Assembly (NCBI RefSeq): GCF_002160255.1
Contig: NZ_NFKF01000007.1
Span: forward strand, 62,001 to 126,000
Length of the DNA: 64,000 bases
Reading direction: 5' to 3'
Source: Olsenella sp. An188
GTDB taxonomy: Bacteria > Actinomycetota > Coriobacteriia > Coriobacteriales > Atopobiaceae
Positions 7,780-17,481 of the stretch are shown piece by piece. How positions within the stretch are numbered: position 1 is the stretch's first letter; each line of letters begins with the position of its first letter. Below the pieces are notes generated by a model. The model was not told the origin of the DNA and made no database searches. It worked only from the letters and a program-made list of their open reading frames with translations. A program made the position numbers and the translations under genes.

Positions 7780-8427
7780 CTAGGCAGCCTCGCCCTCCAC
7801 CGGAGCCTCACGCCACACGAAGCTAACGGTCACATCCTCGCCGAGCGCTGCATAGAAGAGCTGCCTGATCTGGTTTTCCGCCTCGGCTTGAGCCTCATCA
7901 AGAAGTCCTCCCTCAACAGCCTGCGCCTCGCTCTGCTCAACGCACCAGCGCTGGAAGGCGTCGACGTCCCCCACCTCGATAGGGTTAAGGACATTGTTTC
8001 TCTCCTCCAGCACGCCAGATGACTCCATGTCCGGGGTATTGGAGATGATGTAGGCGGGGTCAAGCGTGATTGTCAGGTTATTGTCCCGAGCCTCAATCCC
8101 CGCAGTCTCAAGGTTAACGCCTGCCTTGAGGGTTCCCTCGTAGCGATACCAGAAGCTGTTATCCGTAAACGGAATGTCAAACAGTCCGAAGAACGATGCC
8201 GAGTCACCCTGCTTGTCCACGATGCTGTAGTCCTGAGAGACCGAGACGAGCTCGTTTTGCTCAACAATGCGTCCGAACACGGCGGAAGCGCTCGCGCCGA
8301 TATTGTCCGACGGGTTGTAATTTGAGATGAACAGCGTCCCCACGATGCCGAGCACCAGACCAACCACCGCGCAGATGCCGCCGACCTTGAACGACTTGGC
8401 CGTACTTTTGTCCACTTTGATTCCCAT
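7780..8427 (-). CDS. DUF4230 membrane-anchored protein
   Basis: 215 residues with one N-terminal transmembrane helix (about 15-35, GGICAVVGLVLGIVGTLF). An extracytoplasmic domain begins with an ELVSVSQDYS-type segment typical of DUF4230. The C-terminus is acidic. The start ATG 8427 follows GAGGGG. The family has no established function; secretion-side placement by the single helix is a prediction. It sits upstream of the EcsC-like gene in the same direction. Confidence 0.75.
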   Translation of the reverse strand: MGIKVDKSTAKSFKVGGICAVVGLVLGIVGTLFISNYNPSDNIGASASAVFGRIVEQNELVSVSQDYSIVDKQGDSASFFGLFDIPFTDNSFWYRYEGTLKAGVNLETAGIEARDNNLTITLDPAYIISNTPDMESSGVLEERNNVLNPIEVGDVDAFQRWCVEQSEAQAVEGGLLDEAQAEAENQIRQLFYAALGEDVTVSFVWREAPVEGEAA

Positions 8428-8509
8428 TGCGATACCCCTCGTTCGCTTGCTTCGTTTTGGCTCTCTATAGAGAGCATGTCTCGACTATAGCGCTCATATC
8501 CTTACCCGC

Positions 8510-8725
8510 ATGGACAACGTAGAGGAGAAACGGGCCATCGGCTCCCGAATACGGGCCGAGCGCACCCGGGGCGGCATATCTCAGCGCGAGCTCGCGCTCA
8601 TGACGGGCACGAGCCGCTCCTATCTCTGGAAAATCGAGACAGGAGCGGCCGACGTTGGCATCGACGTGCTTATCCGCATCGCCCGTGCGCTCGACGTGCG
8701 CGTGCGGGACCTGATTGAGTTCTAG
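8510..8725 (+). CDS. Small XRE-family DNA-binding protein
   Basis: 71 residues consisting almost entirely of one Cro/C1-type helix-turn-helix (ISQRELALMTGTSRSYLWKIE), a standalone HTH_XRE module. It is divergent from the DUF4230 gene, sharing an 82-bp intergenic region, so it may regulate that promoter or its own. No clear ribosome-binding site precedes ATG 8510, which may indicate a leaderless mRNA. It converges with the lipoprotein gene at 8737. Confidence 0.85.
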   Translation: MDNVEEKRAIGSRIRAERTRGGISQRELALMTGTSRSYLWKIETGAADVGIDVLIRIARALDVRVRDLIEF

Positions 8726-8736
8726 GCGACGGTCAG

Positions 8737-9504
8737 CTATTCCTCAATGCGCAGGATTTCATTGATGTCGAAATCTCCGCTATAGAAGGCACTGTTGACG
8801 TCAAACCACTCGTCGTATATATCAGATCTGCCGTCGTACCACGCATCGTAAACGTCAGACCGGCCGTCATACCAGACGTCGTACTCATCGCTCTTTGTGT
8901 CATACCACTCATCGTACGGGACCGTATCGTAGGCATCAGCAAGAACGCCGTCATAATACTGATCGTACATGACCTCAAAGCCCTCATCGTAAATTGCGTC
9001 GTAGTACCCCTCAAACGCATCGTCATAGATGAGGTCGTAGAGGTCATCCATCGCATCTTCGAGGGCATCTCTATCGCCATGGTCGACTGTCGACACCACG
9101 GAGCGGTAATACTGGCGCGCGTTCTCAAGAGTGCGCGCACTCAGCCCCTCCGTTTCGCTCACAGCGAGGCTATACCAGTCCTGTACGGCCTGGACGTTTG
9201 CAACATATCCGTCATAAGTATCTCCCACCTCAGCAAAAAGCGTAGTCTGCGCATCGAGGAGACCCTGCTGAGTATCGGCAAAATCCTTTTCGATCTGCTC
9301 GATAATCGCCTCAGGACTTCCCTCAGCCGGAGCTGGAGTCTCCTCGAAGCTACCCTCTTCCCCCTGGGCAGTGGGAACCGTCTCGCTCTGAGACTGAGCG
9401 CCCCGGGTCGCGTCGCCCGACTGCGAGTTCGCCTCGCCTCCGGAGCAAGCCACCAACGTGAGGCCCAGCACCGCAGCCAACGCAATCTGCCAAATCTTTC
9501 TCAT
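8737..9504 (-). CDS. Lipoprotein with Asp/Tyr-rich 11-residue repeats
   Basis: 255 residues. The signal peptide ends in the lipobox LVAC with C20 as lipid anchor, followed by an acidic Ser/Gln/Glu-rich linker (21-65). A helical middle region follows. Four 11-residue units of the type YDxWYDxxSDx occupy residues 197-240, preceded by looser D/Y motifs from about 155. The protein is strongly acidic and aromatic. Cell-surface location is expected. It lies 13 bp after the MerR-type regulator gene in the same direction, so they probably form one operon. Specific function unknown. Confidence 0.85.
   Translation of the reverse strand: MRKIWQIALAAVLGLTLVACSGGEANSQSGDATRGAQSQSETVPTAQGEEGSFEETPAPAEGSPEAIIEQIEKDFADTQQGLLDAQTTLFAEVGDTYDGYVANVQAVQDWYSLAVSETEGLSARTLENARQYYRSVVSTVDHGDRDALEDAMDDLYDLIYDDAFEGYYDAIYDEGFEVMYDQYYDGVLADAYDTVPYDEWYDTKSDEYDVWYDGRSDVYDAWYDGRSDIYDEWFDVNSAFYSGDFDINEILRIEE
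8785..8916 (-). repeat. Four 33-bp coding repeats in the lipoprotein gene
   Basis: The repeat units encode YDEWYDTKSDE, YDVWYDGRSDV, YDAWYDGRSDI and YDEWFDVNSAF in a row. The middle two are nearly identical at protein level. In-frame tandem units could expand or contract by recombination. Confidence 0.8.
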
Positions 9505-9516
9505 GCCTTTCCTCCT

Positions 9517-10344
9517 TTACCCAAGGCCGTTTCCATTGGCGTCGGCCACGACAAGCGCCGACACCGCATCTCCCAGATAGGCAAACGAACTCCTGCCAAA
9601 CGCAAGCTCAACGGGCACGCCGTTCTCCTCCTCATGCAGAAAGCGCGCAAGGGACTGGACGAGAAGCGCGATCATGTCGTCGTCTCCCGCAAAGCCGTCG
9701 GCCATCGACGCCACAAGCCCCCGTATCGTCCTTTGGGCCTCCGGGTCGGACGGAGCCACACCCGAGCTCACCAAGCTCCTCACGCCCTCAGCAAGCACGC
9801 TCACCTGCCCATCGTTCTTCTCGCCGCAAACCGCGCGCCATATCTCATGCACAAAGCGCCTGAGTGCCGCTTTCACGCGTTCACGCTTCTCAGCCGAGAA
9901 GCCTCGCGCACATCCAGACACGTCAAGCGCGCGGTCGGCACTTGCCAAAAGCCCGCGTTCCATCACGCCGTACAGACGGTTCTCAGGCAGACACGCAGTC
10001 GCTGCGCCAAGTCGCCTGATTGACTCCAGCTGAGCATCCAGCCGCCTGCGCCGCTCACATAAGCTCAGGGCCTTCTTCTGGAGCGCCTTCGCAAAGGCAT
10101 CGCCCTCCTCAAGCATGTCGCCCACCATCCCGGCAACTTCCACCTGCGTGAACCCCGCGCCAACGAGTTGGCGGACCAGATAAAACGCGAGAAGATCACC
10201 CTCGTCGAAGCGCGAGTATCCTGGCTTCATCACAGCTGGCTCCCAGAAGCCAAGGCCGTCCTGGCTGGTGTTCTTGTTGCACAGGTTCTGAATGACGTGA
10301 CGCTCAAGCCCAGTCAGACGCTCGACCTCCGACCTTTTCCACAT
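9517..10344 (-). CDS. MerR-type transcriptional regulator
   Basis: 275 residues. The N-terminus (MWKRSEVERLTGLERHVIQN, then a winged segment ending GYSRFDEGDLLAFYLVRQL) is a MerR-like helix-turn-helix. It is followed by a coiled-coil-like helix (about 75-125) and a long alpha-helical C-terminal domain with no visible metal-binding Cys cluster. The start at 10344 has GGAGG upstream; the ORF to 10467 has no matching start signal. It directly precedes the lipoprotein gene. The ligand is not evident. Confidence 0.8.
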   Translation of the reverse strand: MWKRSEVERLTGLERHVIQNLCNKNTSQDGLGFWEPAVMKPGYSRFDEGDLLAFYLVRQLVGAGFTQVEVAGMVGDMLEEGDAFAKALQKKALSLCERRRRLDAQLESIRRLGAATACLPENRLYGVMERGLLASADRALDVSGCARGFSAEKRERVKAALRRFVHEIWRAVCGEKNDGQVSVLAEGVRSLVSSGVAPSDPEAQRTIRGLVASMADGFAGDDDMIALLVQSLARFLHEEENGVPVELAFGRSSFAYLGDAVSALVVADANGNGLG

Positions 10345-10372
10345 AGGCACCTCCCTCCCTACAGATGCTGTA

Positions 10373-10391
10373 CCGCCCGGAAGCCGGGCGG
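10373..10391. repeat. GC-rich stem-loop upstream of the MerR-type gene
   Basis: CCGCCCGG (10373-10380) and CCGGGCGG (10384-10391) pair over an AAG loop. It lies in the 216-bp gap 10345-10560, about 30 bp ahead of the MerR-type start, so it is either the terminator of the upstream membrane-protein gene or a 5' UTR structure. No gene is seen in the gap. Confidence 0.5.
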
Positions 10392-10560
10392 CAAGAAGAG
10401 GATTCGCCCGTACCGCGACACGATTCATGCCACCGCATGAGTGCGCGCCGTGTGTTCCGTCAATCATTCGGTCCCCCCCTTCGACTGCTGGCTCCGGCGA
10501 TTCCGGGGCCGTCCGAAAGAGGGCTTGTTATTTTCGCGAGCGGACGGGCTCGCCTGGTCG

Positions 10561-11085
10561 CTACGCCTTTCTCACCTGACGGCGCAGCGCGATTGCCCAG
10601 GCAGCAAATGCGATTGCGGCGATGCCCGCCACCAGGTAGACCCAGCGGGCCTCGCCCCAGTCGTAGGAGCTGCTCGGGATGACTCCGCAATCCTCGAAAT
10701 CCCAGGTGAGGAGCATGCTCATCGCAATCGCAAGTACGGAGAACACGATGACGGGCACCGGTTTTCTAAGCGCGGAGAACAGAAGCGTCAGCACGCCCAG
10801 AACCGCGGGCGCAACCGTGGCGGGCACGTACAGCGCCGCAAACGACTCCGGCGCTGCGTTGAGGTAGATGCGTACGTACTCAAAGAGGGAGATGTCCGCA
10901 AGCTCCTCGTTTGCCAGCCCAAAGGGGTTCTCGGACAGCTCTCCCAACGCCGCGCGATAGTCTGCGGCGGCGGATGCGCACGGGAGGAAGAAGGCGGCCA
11001 CCAACAAGGCAGCCATGACTATGGTCAGGGCGGCAACAATGGTATTGGCTCGAGCGGTGCCAGCCATCTCGCTCTTCTCGTCCAC
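10561..11085 (-). CDS. Four-helix membrane protein of unknown function
   Basis: 174 residues with predicted transmembrane helices near residues 13-38, 85-105, 108-127 and 147-166. An extracytoplasmic loop of about 45 residues lies between helices 1 and 2. I do not recognise a family. The start is GTG 11085, with AAAGGAG at ideal spacing; an ATG seven codons later is less well placed. Confidence 0.7.
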   Translation of the reverse strand: MDEKSEMAGTARANTIVAALTIVMAALLVAAFFLPCASAAADYRAALGELSENPFGLANEELADISLFEYVRIYLNAAPESFAALYVPATVAPAVLGVLTLLFSALRKPVPVIVFSVLAIAMSMLLTWDFEDCGVIPSSSYDWGEARWVYLVAGIAAIAFAAWAIALRRQVRKA

Positions 11086-11142
11086 TTGAAGCTCCTTTCA
11101 GAGGGTTGCATCACATTCTGAAAAGGGAGCGAAGGGACTTCC

Positions 11143-11157
11143 TCAGTTGGCTACTGA
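11143..11157. promoter_or_regulatory. Operator-like palindrome TCAGT-N5-ACTGA (copy 1)
   Basis: The 15-bp site lies between the divergent membrane-protein and ATPase genes. It sits inside a 21-bp block (11140-11160) that matches 14491-14511, upstream of the kinase gene, at 20 of 21 positions. Confidence 0.55.
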
Positions 11158-11245
11158 ATTTTGCGAACGGAGCGGCGGCGGCCGGCCACAAGCTCGGTCC
11201 CGGCCGACTCGACGCCTACCACGCCAGTGCCTGCTCTTCTCAGCC

Positions 11246-11319
11246 CTGTACACTATTTTCTATCTGCTCGTGTACTGCATGTACACTTTTTTGCGGAATT
11301 ATCAGTACAAGGTGTACAG
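11246..11319 (+). promoter_or_regulatory. Cluster of GTGTAC/GTACAC sites in the ATPase promoter
   Basis: Sites are seen at 11246-11253, in the inverted pair GTGTACTGCATGTACAC (11270-11286) and in CAGTACAAGGTGTACAG (11303-11319). A plausible promoter (TTGCGG 11291-11296, TACAGT 11315-11320, 18-bp spacer) overlaps the last pair, so a bound regulator would block RNA polymerase. Confidence 0.5.
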
Positions 11320-11356
11320 TATTTGTCAAAGCGGCGTAGAAAGGGGTGCAACAACC

Positions 11357-12709
11357 ATGATTGAGCTCAGGCGCAAGATGGAGAAGCGCATCGAAGTGTG
11401 GTATGCCTCGACGGATCGCCGCCCGCTGCTCATCCGGGGAGCCCGACGCACCGGCAAGACCTTCCTCATCGAGCATGTCGGCGCACGGCTGGCAGGAACC
11501 AACTTCGTGAAGCTGGACTTCCAGACCAATCTGAACGCCATAAGCTCTTTGTTTGACGGACCGACCGATGACGTCGACGGCATCGTGTCCCGCATCGGCG
11601 AGTACAAGCGAACCAGGCTCAACCCGGAAACCGCACTCATCTTCTTAGACGAGGTGCAGCTTGATGAGCGCGCGCTCAACTCGCTGCGTTTTTTTGCAGA
11701 CTCCAAGTGGCGCGTCATAGCCAGCGGAAGCCTCCTTGGCGTCACGACGAGGCAAAGGCACCTCCCCTTCCCGTCGGGCGTGATTCAGGAAGAGCTTCAC
11801 CCGCTTGATTTCGAGGAGTTCCTTTGGGCGGCCGGCGAGTCCTTCATGGCGGAGTCCATCCGCGAGCACAGCCGGACCCTCGAGCCCTATGTGCTCCACG
11901 AGGACGCGCTGTCCCTCTACCGCCGATACCTCACCACGGGGGGCATGCCCCTCCCCGTTCGGCAGTGGTTTGAGACGCATGATGAAGCCGAGGTGGCACT
12001 GCTCCAGCGCGAGATCGATGAGACGTACACGGCGGACATGACCGACCCGGGCAACGGGATAAGCGGCGTGTCTGCAAAACGAATCTGGGACAGCATCCCC
12101 CGGCAGCTTCTTCGCGCCTCGACCAAGAAGTTCAAGTACAGCGACGTAGTGCGGGGGGGCAGGCGCGGGCGCCTACTTGAGCCTCTTGAGTGGCTCAGCG
12201 CCGCCGGCATAGTCACGATTCATGACCTCACGCGTGACACCCAGGCACCCCTGGCACCCTATAACGACGAGTCAGGCAGCTTCTTCAAGGTATACGTCTC
12301 CGACACCGGGCTCATGTTCGGCAAGTTTGGTGTCGAACCGAGCCTTGTGCTCGACCGTACGCTGAGCCCCCTGCTCTCCTCGGATTTTCGCGGGGCCCTT
12401 GCCGAGAACTATGTCATGCAGTCACTCAAAGCGAACGGCCTCAAGACGTTCTACTGGATGCCTGATGAGAACTCCGGTCGAGGAGAGGTTGACTTTGTCT
12501 TCCAGACGAGAAGCGCCGAGGTCATACCGATTGAGGTGAAGTCCGCGCGCAACGTCAGCGCCAAGAGCCTTCGTAAGCTTATGCGCGAGGGTCACTCCCC
12601 CTACGCAATCCGCCTCTCGGAGCAACAGTTTGGCAAATCTGAGGGGGAGGGTGGCACCGAGCTGCGCAGCCTACCGCTTTATGCCGCGTTTTGCATCGGA
12701 GCGAGCTGA
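11357..12709 (+). CDS. AAA ATPase with C-terminal DUF4143 domain
   Basis: 450 residues. The Walker A motif is GARRTGKT (28-35) and Walker B is ALIFLDEVQ (near residue 100). The C-terminal part carries a nuclease-like fold signature with NSGRGEVDFVF and PIEVKSA, typical of the DUF4143 domain found in this group of standalone ATPases. Members are common in anaerobe genomes and their role is unsettled. The start at 11357 has AGAAAGGGG upstream; the open frame continues to 11147 without a better start. It is convergent with the kinase gene. Confidence 0.9.
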   Translation: MIELRRKMEKRIEVWYASTDRRPLLIRGARRTGKTFLIEHVGARLAGTNFVKLDFQTNLNAISSLFDGPTDDVDGIVSRIGEYKRTRLNPETALIFLDEVQLDERALNSLRFFADSKWRVIASGSLLGVTTRQRHLPFPSGVIQEELHPLDFEEFLWAAGESFMAESIREHSRTLEPYVLHEDALSLYRRYLTTGGMPLPVRQWFETHDEAEVALLQREIDETYTADMTDPGNGISGVSAKRIWDSIPRQLLRASTKKFKYSDVVRGGRRGRLLEPLEWLSAAGIVTIHDLTRDTQAPLAPYNDESGSFFKVYVSDTGLMFGKFGVEPSLVLDRTLSPLLSSDFRGALAENYVMQSLKANGLKTFYWMPDENSGRGEVDFVFQTRSAEVIPIEVKSARNVSAKSLRKLMREGHSPYAIRLSEQQFGKSEGEGGTELRSLPLYAAFCIGAS

Positions 12710-12757
12710 AGCAGGGCGAGCCGAGACAGCTCGGGAAGGGCCACCCACCGCCGGGCG

Positions 12758-14419
<1,662 letters not shown>

Positions 14420-14474
14420 CCCCTCACCTCGCTCACGTTCGCGGGTCCCTCTCTAACAATAGTAGAGGTTATAT

Positions 14475-14508
14475 TCAGTTGTGTACTGACTCCTCAGTTG
14501 GCAACTGA
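14475..14508 (-). promoter_or_regulatory. Tandem operator-like palindromes TCAGT-N5-ACTGA (copies 2 and 3)
   Basis: Two perfect sites, 14475-14489 and 14494-14508, are spaced 19 bp centre to centre. The second is a 7-bp inverted repeat with a 1-bp centre. They lie 56-89 bp upstream of the kinase start, near the expected -35 region on the minus strand. A third, less symmetric copy is at 11143-11157. Confidence 0.6.
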
Positions 14509-14574
14509 ATTGCGGCGGGCGCGGGGCGCTGGATTGTCGGAAGCGGCCCGACGAACCGCCGCGAGCTGTGCGAT

Positions 14575-15015
14575 CTACTCCAGCGGACCCGTTCCGAGCA
14601 GGGTCTTCACGCCGAGGCTGTACAGCTCGTCATCCGTCTCGGCACGAGAATAGCCATGCTCAATGCACCAGATGATAATGGCGTCGCGACGCACCTTGGG
14701 CCAGAGCTCGGAGACGCCGTCCAGGCGCAGCAGGCGCTGGGTCTCGCGCAGGTTACACCCGATGCCCAACGCGAGCATGATGGCCTTATCGCGCCCGAGC
14801 CGCGTCTTGCCCTTGAAGGCGTCGTAGACAAAGGTGCCGTTGAGCCCAGACGCCCTGATTACGTCCGAGCGCTTGAGGCCCCTCTCGGCGAGAAGCTCGT
14901 ACAGGTAGTCGGACAGTTTGCGGTCGATCGTGAGGCCCTCGTCGAGGTAGGCCTCCGGACGAGCGGACACGCGCAGGCGCTCAAGCAGCTCTTCTGTCAG
15001 ATGCTCCTCTGCCAC
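14575..15015 (-). CDS. Helix-turn-helix regulator
   Basis: 146 residues. The centre (LAERGLKRSDVIRASGLNGTFVYDAFKGKTRLGRDKAIMLALG, described here by its ends 43-85) is an XRE-like helix-turn-helix. The protein is otherwise helical. GTG 15015 follows the metA stop codon by a few bases and has a weak ribosome-binding site, so it may be read by coupling with metA. It lies upstream of the kinase gene; related HTH proteins often accompany bacterial kinases, so a joint function is possible but unproven. Confidence 0.75.
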   Translation of the reverse strand: MAEEHLTEELLERLRVSARPEAYLDEGLTIDRKLSDYLYELLAERGLKRSDVIRASGLNGTFVYDAFKGKTRLGRDKAIMLALGIGCNLRETQRLLRLDGVSELWPKVRRDAIIIWCIEHGYSRAETDDELYSLGVKTLLGTGPLE

Positions 15016-15026
15016 GTCCTTCTCGC

Positions 15027-16001
15027 CTAGAACTTGTCCACGTGACCGGTGGCGGCGGTCGCGCGGGCGCGCAGCTCGGCCACCGCGGCGGGGATCTCTT
15101 CCACGTCGTAGGGCGTCATCTGATAGACCCAGTTGAGCCAGTTGCGGTAGAGCAGGTTGGCGTGGGCACGCCAGGTGAAGAGCGGCTGCTGCTCGGGGTC
15201 GTCGTCCGGGAAGTAGTTCTCGGGCACGCGGATGGGCAGGCCCTTGTGGAAGTCGCGCCAGAACTCGTCGGCCAAGGTGTCGCGACCGTACTCAAAGTGC
15301 CCGGTCACGTAGACCTCGTGGAAGTCGCGCGTGGCAAGCAGCGAGGGCCCGCTCGTGAAGCCCTCCGACAGCACGCAGAGCTCCGGGTGGTTGGCCAGCT
15401 CGCCGGTGTCGATCGCGGCATGGCGGCTGTGCGGCATGTAGTGGACCTCGTCGAAGCCGTTGGTGAGGAAGCTGTACTCGTCGCAGAGGCGCTGCTTGAA
15501 CACGCCGAAGAGCTTGGCGCCAAGCTGACGCTTGGGGATGCCGTAGAGGTGCCAAAGCGCGCCGAGCGCGCCCCAGCACAGGTACATCGTGGAGAAGACG
15601 TGCTCCTGGCTCCAGTCCACGATCTCGCAGAACTCGTCCCAGTAGTCGACGTCCTCGTACTCGAGGTGCTCGACGGGCGCGCCCGTGATGATGAGGCCGT
15701 CGTAGTTCTTGTCGCGGAAGGCGTCGAAGGTGTCGTAGAACTTGACGAGGTGGTCCTTGGAGACGTGCGTGGACTCGTGCGTGGAGACGCGCATGAAGTC
15801 GCAGCTCACCTGCAGCGGAGACTTGGAGATGAGGCGGAGGATCTGCGTCTCGGTCTCGATCTTGGTGGGCATGAGGTTCAGGATTGCCACGCGCAGCGGG
15901 CGAATCTCCTGATGGCTGGCCACCTCCTCCTCGAGGGCGAAGATGCGCTCCTGCTGGAGGATGGTCTTGGCGGGCAGGCCGTCGGGAATGTTGATGGGCA
16001 T
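15027..16001 (-). CDS. metA: Homoserine O-acyltransferase (probably acetyl-CoA-specific)
   Basis: 324 residues of the MetA family, which activates homoserine for methionine synthesis. The catalytic residues C142 (YLCWGA), H235 and E237 (TGHFEYG) are in place. Residue 111 is Glu (GAPVE111), which in characterised MetA enzymes marks acetyl-CoA rather than succinyl-CoA use. The start at 16001 has GGAG upstream; the longer ORF is not needed. It is divergent from the helicase gene and read together with the HTH gene downstream. Confidence 0.95.
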   Translation of the reverse strand: MPINIPDGLPAKTILQQERIFALEEEVASHQEIRPLRVAILNLMPTKIETETQILRLISKSPLQVSCDFMRVSTHESTHVSKDHLVKFYDTFDAFRDKNYDGLIITGAPVEHLEYEDVDYWDEFCEIVDWSQEHVFSTMYLCWGALGALWHLYGIPKRQLGAKLFGVFKQRLCDEYSFLTNGFDEVHYMPHSRHAAIDTGELANHPELCVLSEGFTSGPSLLATRDFHEVYVTGHFEYGRDTLADEFWRDFHKGLPIRVPENYFPDDDPEQQPLFTWRAHANLLYRNWLNWVYQMTPYDVEEIPAAVAELRARATAATGHVDKF

Positions 16002-16034
16002 GTCACGTCTCCGTTTCTGCACTTTACCTCGCCT

Positions 16035-16040
16035 AGTATA
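16035..16040 (-). promoter_or_regulatory. -10 element for metA
   Basis: TATACT on the minus strand lies about 35 bp upstream of the metA start. No good -35 hexamer is seen at standard spacing. The 169-bp divergent region is too short for a typical SAM riboswitch, and no such fold is evident. Confidence 0.4.
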
Positions 16041-16170
16041 CGGCCTTGGCGGCCTCCCCGGAGCCGGAGAGGGCTCGCGGCCCCCTCCCGCCCGGCCTGA
16101 GCGCCGCAAACGCGCGCCTCACACGCCTTCTCGCGTGCAGCCGCCGCGGTTTTGCTCCATACTTGCAACC

Positions 16171-17433
16171 ATGACTACTACATTTGCCGAGCTCGGGCTT
16201 AACGAGCAGATTCTCGCCGGGGTGGAATCCCTCGGCTTCACCGCGCCGACCCCCGTCCAGGCGCAGGCCATCCCCGTCGTGCTCGAGGGGCACGACATCG
16301 TGGCCTCCGCGCAGACGGGCACGGGCAAGACGGCCGCCTTCGCGCTGCCCACGCTGCAGCTCGTCGCAGGCGAGAAGGGCAAGGGCCCGCACGCCCTCGT
16401 CGTCACCCCCACCCGCGAGCTCGCGGCGCAGATCGAGAAGGTCGTGAGCGTGGTCTGCGAGAAGACCGGCCAGCGCGCGGTCATCGTCATGGGCGGCGCC
16501 AAGTTCGACCGCCAGATCAAGGACCTCGAGCGTGGCTGCGACCTGCTCGTGGCCACCCCGGGCCGCCTCATCGACCTCATGGAGCACAAGCACGTGAGCC
16601 TCGCGCAGGTCAAGGTGCTCGTGCTGGACGAGGCGGACCGCATGCTCGACATGGGCTTCTGGCCGAGCGTCCGGCGCATCATGCACGCGCTGCCCAAGGT
16701 CCACCAGACGCTCCTCTTTTCAGCGACCATCCCGCCGTCGATCAAGTCGACCATCGACGCCCTGCTCACGGACCCCGTGACCGTGGAGATCTCGCGCGTG
16801 GGCGAGACGGCCGACACCGTTGAGGAGCACCTCTGCCCCGTCACCCAGGGCCAGAAGACCGAGCTTCTGCGCGCCCTCCTCGACACCGGCGGCGCTGCCG
16901 GCGAGAAGCCCGAGCGCGTGCTCGTGTTCTGCCGCACCAAGCACCGCGTGGACGACGTCTCCAAGACGCTCAAGAACGCCGGGGTGAAGGTGGACGTCAT
17001 GCACGCCGACCGCCCGCAGCAGGCGCGTGCCCGCGCGCTCGAGCGCTTCCGCGACGGAAAGGTGCAGGTTCTCGTAGCGACCGACGTGATGAGCCGCGGC
17101 ATCGACGTCTCCGGCATCGACGCGGTGGTCAACTTCGACGTCCCCATGGACCCCGAGGACTACGTGCACCGCATCGGCCGCACCGGCCGCGCCGGGGCAA
17201 CCGGCCACGCCTACACCTTCGTTGCGCCCGACGAGATCAGCCCGCTTCGCGAGATCGAGTACTTCACCAAGAAGCTCGTCCCCGTGTGGGACCTGCCCGG
17301 CTTCTCCTACGACGCCGGCCGCATCATCCCGCAGGCCGGGCGCGCCACCAAGCGCTCCACGCGCACCATGTTCTCCGGCTCGCGCAGCCGCGGGCGTGGC
17401 ATTGCCGGCGGTCGCTACGGACGACACTACTAG
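16171..17433 (+). CDS. DEAD-box RNA helicase, RhlE-like
   Basis: 420 residues. The motifs appear in order: Q motif region (FTAPTPVQAQAIP), I (AQTGTGKT), Ia (PTRELAAQ), II (DEAD), III (SAT) and VI (HRIGRTGRAG). A short Arg/Gly/Ser-rich tail follows, as in RNA-remodelling RhlE/CsdA-type enzymes. It unwinds short RNA duplexes in ribosome assembly or decay. ATG 16171 lacks a Shine-Dalgarno sequence, and CATACT lies just upstream, so the mRNA may be leaderless. It is followed by an rRNA methyltransferase gene 49 bp away. Confidence 0.93.
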   Translation: MTTTFAELGLNEQILAGVESLGFTAPTPVQAQAIPVVLEGHDIVASAQTGTGKTAAFALPTLQLVAGEKGKGPHALVVTPTRELAAQIEKVVSVVCEKTGQRAVIVMGGAKFDRQIKDLERGCDLLVATPGRLIDLMEHKHVSLAQVKVLVLDEADRMLDMGFWPSVRRIMHALPKVHQTLLFSATIPPSIKSTIDALLTDPVTVEISRVGETADTVEEHLCPVTQGQKTELLRALLDTGGAAGEKPERVLVFCRTKHRVDDVSKTLKNAGVKVDVMHADRPQQARARALERFRDGKVQVLVATDVMSRGIDVSGIDAVVNFDVPMDPEDYVHRIGRTGRAGATGHAYTFVAPDEISPLREIEYFTKKLVPVWDLPGFSYDAGRIIPQAGRATKRSTRTMFSGSRSRGRGIAGGRYGRHY

Positions 17434-17481
17434 CGCGACAATTTACCCCGTCCCAATTGTCACGCTCCCAGGAGGAGAGCC

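Noticed and set aside
15959-16171. SAM riboswitch ahead of metA
   Set aside because: Leader of about 27 nt from the -10 estimate; no room or fold for one.
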